The position numbers and the translations under genes are program-made. DNA of 20,024 bases. Origin: Chloroflexota bacterium (lineage in GTDB: Bacteria; Chloroflexota; Dehalococcoidia; SAR202; GCA-002694895). Positions within the stretch are counted from its first letter, which is position 1, and every line of letters starts with the position of its first letter. The notes under the pieces are model-generated. The model did no database searches. It worked only from the letters and a program-made list of their open reading frames with translations, and was not told where the DNA came from. The stretch is taken from assembly GCA_002715665.1 (NCBI GenBank), contig PAZO01000017.1:6586-26609 (forward strand), read 5' to 3'. Positions 16,432 to 20,024 of the stretch are shown here, piece by piece.

Positions 16432-17593
16432 CAATAAAATTTTAAGCAATATTAGCCCTTCTGATAAATCAGAATTAAAGCAAGCAACCAAAGAACTTTA
16501 CAACTCAAAATCTCCCATGTCATTTATTGGAGGAGGAACCAAAATAAATTTTGGTAATGATTTCACTAAAGATATAACTTTAATTAATACAAGTAAACTC
16601 AATAATATTATTGACTACAATCCCTCAGATTTAGTGGTTACTGTAGAATCTGGTACACAAATTAGAAAATTAGCAGATACACTTAAAGCTAATAATCAAT
16701 TTTTGGGTTTTAGGTTACCATTTTATGATACTAGCACAATTGGTGGGAGCCTGGCTTATGGTTACTCCGGAACATATAGATTTAACGATATTCATTTAAG
16801 AGATTCCGTGATTGGATTAGAATTTTTGAACCATTTTGGTAATTATGTTCAATCCGGAGGACGTGTAGTTAAAAATGTATCTGGATATGATGTTCACAAA
16901 TTATTTATTGGCACATATGGATCATTTGGTCCTATTTATTCAATATCATTTAAAGTTTATCCAATTCCAAAAACACAAAAAAAAATAGAATTGTTATTCG
17001 ATAATATGAATGACGCTTTGATATTTGGCAAACAGTTTGTTTTATATAATTGGAATGTCCCAAGATTGTATGTAAGCAAATCTGATTCAACTAGTAAGTA
17101 TAAACTAGGATTGGATATAGTAGGTACAAGTTCGGTAGTAAATAAAATTATAAATTCTATTAATTATGATTTCTCAAAGAACATATTATCTACTGACGAA
17201 ATGCTTTCTGACAAGTATATAGATGATTTTGGATATTCATTAGATGAAAATGAAATTTTAGTTAAAATCAATTCCTATAAAAATGACTTTTTCGCACCAA
17301 TAGTTAGTTATCTTGAAACACAAAAACTTAAATATGATTTCATGATTAATCCCATATTTGGATTTGCATTGTTAGTGATACAAGATAATAAAGATCTTAA
17401 TAATTTTTTTAATAATTTAGAATTGCAAATTATTAAAAATAATATGATTATGCAAATTGAATGGAATAATTCACATCAACACAATTTTAATTTGACTAAT
17501 GATAATTCTGATAATATAAATAAAATCTTAACAAAATCTTTTAAAAATACTTATGATAAAAACAATTTGTTCAGCCCAGGTAAACTGTTATGA
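16409..17593 (+). CDS. glcE: Glycolate oxidase subunit GlcE, FAD-binding
   Basis: 394 residues from the ATG at 16409; a GTG directly before it (16406) is an alternative. The second flavin-binding subunit of the GlcDEF complex, with a PCMH FAD domain in about 15-200: SFIGGGTKINFG, SDLVVTVESGTQI, STIGGSLAYG and GGRVVKNVSGYDVHKLF. The C-terminal part is short and weakly conserved, as usual for GlcE, ending with NLFSPGKLL. The start lies 23 bases inside glcD in another frame. The ATGA that straddles the glcD stop belongs to a different frame and opens only a five-codon ORF. The stop overlaps the glcF start as ATGA. It is essential for the complex in characterised systems. Confidence 0.9.
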   Translation: MQLNNQNDNKILSNISPSDKSELKQATKELYNSKSPMSFIGGGTKINFGNDFTKDITLINTSKLNNIIDYNPSDLVVTVESGTQIRKLADTLKANNQFLGFRLPFYDTSTIGGSLAYGYSGTYRFNDIHLRDSVIGLEFLNHFGNYVQSGGRVVKNVSGYDVHKLFIGTYGSFGPIYSISFKVYPIPKTQKKIELLFDNMNDALIFGKQFVLYNWNVPRLYVSKSDSTSKYKLGLDIVGTSSVVNKIINSINYDFSKNILSTDEMLSDKYIDDFGYSLDENEILVKINSYKNDFFAPIVSYLETQKLKYDFMINPIFGFALLVIQDNKDLNNFFNNLELQIIKNNMIMQIEWNNSHQHNFNLTNDNSDNINKILTKSFKNTYDKNNLFSPGKLL

Positions 17594-18879
17594 CAATAAA
17601 ATCGTATATAGATAATGTAAAAGATGAAGTTTACAAATGCGTCCACTGTGGATTTTGTTTGACCGCTTGCCCTACATACCTTGTTAGTGGTCAAGAATTA
17701 GAATCTCCAAGAGGTAGAATTACTTTGATGAAAGCCACAATAGAATCAGAAATCATTCCCGATTCAAACACTTTTGCTCATTGGGATAGATGTATACAAT
17801 GCAGGGCTTGTGAACCTGCGTGTCCGTCAGGTGTTAATTATGGTTTGCTAATTGAAGCAACCAAAACAGGCATGAATGAAGTGCGATCTGAATCTTTTAT
17901 TTACCGTTATAATTTGAAAATCATTCTTAATTTATTAATTTCAAAATGGTTTGTAAATCTTAATGCGCTTATTTTTAGGATATATAACAAATTAAAAATT
18001 TCCCAATTAATAAATAAGGTTAAACTTAATAAGTTATTACCTAAGAAAATTAATGAACTAGAAAAAATGATCCCCATAATTAATGGATTCCCATTAAAGT
18101 CAGGAAATTATCCTTCTGGCACAAATAATAAGTTTAAAGTTATGTTATTTAGAGGCTGTGTTATGCCTGGTATTCATGGTGACAATATGAGAAAAACTAT
18201 TTATTTATTAAATCATTTAGGATTTGATGTTGAAGTGTTAGATAATGAAGTTTGTTGTGGCTCAATAAGTTCGCATAATGGTGACTCAGATATGACATTA
18301 AAGTTAGCAAAAACAAATATTGATAATTTTTTACAAAACGAATCAAAATATCTTTTAATATCATCCGCTGGCTGTGGTACCAGAATAAAAGAGTATAATC
18401 ATTTATTTAATAAAAATTCATCATATTACAACAAAGCGTTATTGTTAAAAGAAAAGACTATGGATATTTATGAATTTTTGTATAATAATTTGCCGTTTAA
18501 GCCAGAAGGTAATATTAATTTAACGGTATCATATCAACCTGCATGTCATTTGATAAATACACAAAAAATTATTGATCCCCCTGTCGAGTTATTAAAAATG
18601 ATACCTGGAATTAAGTACGTTGAATTACCTTCAAGTAACATATGTTGTGGAGCGGGAGGAGCTTACTCGATTACTCAACCAGAGTGGTCAAAAAAAGTAT
18701 TAAACAAAAAAATGACAGAATTTAAGTCAATAAATGCTGATATACTTACTGTATCCAACCCAGGTTGTTTAATTCAGTTACAAAATGGAATACAAGAATC
18801 AAGTATTAGTTCTGATATTATGTACGTAACTGATTTACTTTATAATTCTTATTTGAAAGGAGAGAAAAATGAATCTTAG
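17590..18879 (+). CDS. glcF: Glycolate oxidase iron-sulfur subunit GlcF
   Basis: 429 residues. It carries electrons from the flavin subunits towards the respiratory chain. Two 4Fe-4S ferredoxin motifs lie at the N-terminus: C17-x2-C20-x2-C23-x3-C27 (CVHCGFCLTAC) and C68-x2-C71-x2-C74-x3-C78 (CIQCRACEPAC). Two cysteine-rich CCG domains follow, seen as RGCVMPG with CCGSISSHNG and ACHL with CCGAGGAYS. There is no clear membrane span, so attachment to the membrane would be through partners or weak association. Starts with an ATGA overlap on glcE and ends 11 bases inside the SDR gene, so the four plus-strand genes form one translational unit. Confidence 0.95.
   Translation: MTIKSYIDNVKDEVYKCVHCGFCLTACPTYLVSGQELESPRGRITLMKATIESEIIPDSNTFAHWDRCIQCRACEPACPSGVNYGLLIEATKTGMNEVRSESFIYRYNLKIILNLLISKWFVNLNALIFRIYNKLKISQLINKVKLNKLLPKKINELEKMIPIINGFPLKSGNYPSGTNNKFKVMLFRGCVMPGIHGDNMRKTIYLLNHLGFDVEVLDNEVCCGSISSHNGDSDMTLKLAKTNIDNFLQNESKYLLISSAGCGTRIKEYNHLFNKNSSYYNKALLLKEKTMDIYEFLYNNLPFKPEGNINLTVSYQPACHLINTQKIIDPPVELLKMIPGIKYVELPSSNICCGAGGAYSITQPEWSKKVLNKKMTEFKSINADILTVSNPGCLIQLQNGIQESSISSDIMYVTDLLYNSYLKGEKNES
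18856..18864 (+). promoter_or_regulatory. Strong Shine-Dalgarno sequence of the SDR gene
   Basis: AAAGGAGAG lies inside the end of glcF, with AGGAG ending 6 bases before the ATG at 18869. It is the best ribosome binding site in the window. Most genes that appear to head a transcript have none, so SD-led initiation here seems kept mainly for internal operon genes. It fixes the SDR start despite the 11-base overlap with glcF. Confidence 0.75.
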
Positions 18880-19660
18880 TTTAAATGATAAAGTAGCTAT
18901 AATTACAGGAGGTAGCGACGGCATAGGTAAAGCAGCCGCTATTTCTTTGGCTAGAGAAGGAGCTAAGGTTGCAATTATTGCAAGAAATCAAGAAAAAATT
19001 GATTTAGCTGTAAAAGAGATCAAGCAAATTACAAATGGTAGCGTTATTGGCATTTCTGCAGATGTTTCAGTTGAATCAGATGTAAAAGACATGGTTTCAA
19101 CCGTTAATGCTGAATTTGGCGGAGTAGATATACTAATAAACAATGCTGGAACGTCATCAGCTACAACTTTAGAAAAAATGTCAAATGAAGATCTTAAGGT
19201 AGACTTTGGTATAAAGGTGTATGGAGCAATTTATTGTGCTCGAGCTGCCTTGCCATACTTGAAAAAATCAGGGAATGGAGTGATTTTAAACACAACCACC
19301 CCTGGAGGTAAAACTTCTAGTCCTGGCACTCAACCAACATCGCTTTCAAGGGCCGCAGGAATTTCTTTAACTAAATCATGGGCGGGAGAATTGGCAGAAT
19401 TTAATATAAGAGTTAACACTGTTTGTGTTGGATTATTAAAATCAGGTCAGCATAGAACTAGATGGGAAACTATGAATTCAAAGAATCCTGATTATTCTTT
19501 GGATGATCATTGGGAATCTATGGGAAAAAATATCCCATTAGGCAGAGTTGGCGAAGCTGAAGAAGTTGGAGACGTAATGTGCTTTTTAGCGTCATCTAAA
19601 GCAAGCTATGTGACAGGAACTGCAATAAATGTGGATGGAGGGACAGCTCCCGTTATTTAA
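18869..19660 (+). CDS. Short-chain dehydrogenase/reductase-family protein with non-canonical active site
   Basis: 263 residues, typical for a classical SDR. The Rossmann fold is clear: dinucleotide-binding TGGSDGIG 13-20, ARN at 38-40 (Arg39 suggests NADP(H)), D65 in SADVS, NNAG 91-94, [10 protein letters not shown] 180-189 and [11 protein letters not shown] near the C-terminus. The usual Tyr-x3-Lys is replaced: the aligned segment PTSLSRAAG has T157 for Tyr and R161 for Lys, and the usual catalytic Ser is a Thr in NTTTPGG. I have seen the P-T-S-x-S-R-A-A-G pattern in other SDR members, so this is probably a real subfamily rather than decay. Substrate unknown. The strong SD and overlap with glcF tie it to the glycolate oxidase operon, perhaps acting on a related hydroxy/oxo acid. 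The TAA stop shares TTAA with the aroC stop on the other strand. Confidence 0.88.
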   Translation: MNLSLNDKVAIITGGSDGIGKAAAISLAREGAKVAIIARNQEKIDLAVKEIKQITNGSVIGISADVSVESDVKDMVSTVNAEFGGVDILINNAGTSSATTLEKMSNEDLKVDFGIKVYGAIYCARAALPYLKKSGNGVILNTTTPGGKTSSPGTQPTSLSRAAGISLTKSWAGELAEFNIRVNTVCVGLLKSGQHRTRWETMNSKNPDYSLDDHWESMGKNIPLGRVGEAEEVGDVMCFLASSKASYVTGTAINVDGGTAPVI

Positions 19661-20024
19661 TCGAGAAAATTATTTTGTGCATTATGTCTTAATGCATGAT
19701 CTAATAATACAATAGCAACCATGGATTCAACCATAGGCACTGCCCTAGGTAAAACACAAGGGTCATGTCGCCCCCTGCCACCGAATTCAATTTCTTTTCC
19801 ACTATCAGTGACTGTATTTTGATTTTGTATAATAGTTCCAGTTGGTTTGAATGCAGCTTTTAATATAATATTTTCACCATTAGATATTCCGCCCTGGATT
19901 CCTCCGCTATTATTAGTTTTAGTTCTTATTTTGCCATTATCATTATAAAATTCATCATTATGATCTGATCCCTTCATTAATGTTCCTTTAAATCCTGAAC
20001 CAATTTCAAATCCTTTACAGGCAG
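19657..20024 (-). CDS. aroC: Chorismate synthase, C-terminal part (partial)
   Basis: The reading frame runs in from the right edge and gives about 121 residues to the stop at 19659-19657. [14 protein letters not shown] is read upstream of the internal Met at 19977, so that Met is not the start. Family signatures are [30 protein letters not shown] and the late signature [16 protein letters not shown]. The enzyme converts EPSP to chorismate, the last shikimate-pathway step, using reduced FMN. The N-terminal half with the FMN-binding histidines is outside the window. The gene is convergent with the SDR gene and their stops overlap by 4 bases. Confidence 0.95.
   Translation of the reverse strand, partial: ACKGFEIGSGFKGTLMKGSDHNDEFYNDNGKIRTKTNNSGGIQGGISNGENIILKAAFKPTGTIIQNQNTVTDSGKEIEFGGRGRHDPCVLPRAVPMVESMVAIVLLDHALRHNAQNNFLD

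Noticed and set aside
1..20024. tRNA/rRNA genes, CRISPR arrays, insertion sequences or prophage genes
   Set aside because: All intervals longer than about 50 bases except 804-1014 are filled by convincing protein genes. No spaced repeat series, transposase or integrase motif, or cloverleaf-like stretch was seen in the gaps.

Overview
The window comes from an AT-rich (roughly 30% G+C by eye), tightly packed bacterial genome that uses the standard code with TGA as a stop. It holds 16 protein genes, two of them cut by the window edges. I see no RNA genes, insertion sequences or CRISPR arrays. The longest stretch without a coding claim is about 210 bases (804-1014). Lysine synthesis through LL-diaminopimelate aminotransferase (dapL), the glcDEF glycolate oxidase, the DUF255 protein, a divergent SDR and the extreme compaction suggest a streamlined, probably marine, Chloroflexota-like bacterium (SAR202/Dehalococcoidia type). 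That placement is inference from gene content, not a phylogeny.

Layout. Bases 1-803 (minus) encode the N-terminal part of a lipoprotein S41/PDZ processing protease. Bases 804-1014 form a divergent regulatory region rich in the motif TTGAATA/TATTCAA, including two long inverted repeats and one tandem repeat. It faces a plus-strand gene (1015-2055) for a two-domain protein that I read as a degenerate TIR-like protein; this is the least understood part of the window. Bases 2101-9663 (minus) carry an eight-gene, probably co-transcribed block in the order tsaC, a prenyl-synthase-like pseudoenzyme, pgk, tpiA, miaA, dapF, dapL, hflX. A 41-base divergent region (9664-9704) separates it from guaA, which has a promoter placed so that its mRNA should be leaderless. 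guaA is followed by a DUF255 thioredoxin-like protein whose end overlaps a convergent gamma-glutamyltransferase-family gene. A 47-base divergent region (14978-15024) then leads into glcD-glcE-glcF-SDR, each gene overlapping the next. The end of aroC (chorismate synthase) enters from the right on the minus strand.

How the genes work together. The minus block mixes two tRNA position-37 modification enzymes (threonylcarbamoyl-AMP synthase TsaC and prenyltransferase MiaA), two glycolytic enzymes, the last LL-DAP steps of lysine/peptidoglycan synthesis and the ribosome-associated GTPase HflX. The glcDEF set encodes a complete three-subunit flavin/iron-sulfur glycolate oxidase, consistent with use of glycolate or another 2-hydroxy acid. 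Three proteins keep their fold signatures but lack key catalytic residues: the prenyl synthase-like protein, the SDR and, in its substrate pocket, the GGT-family protein. The TIR-like protein may be a fourth. These and the TTGAATA array are the main points to follow up.
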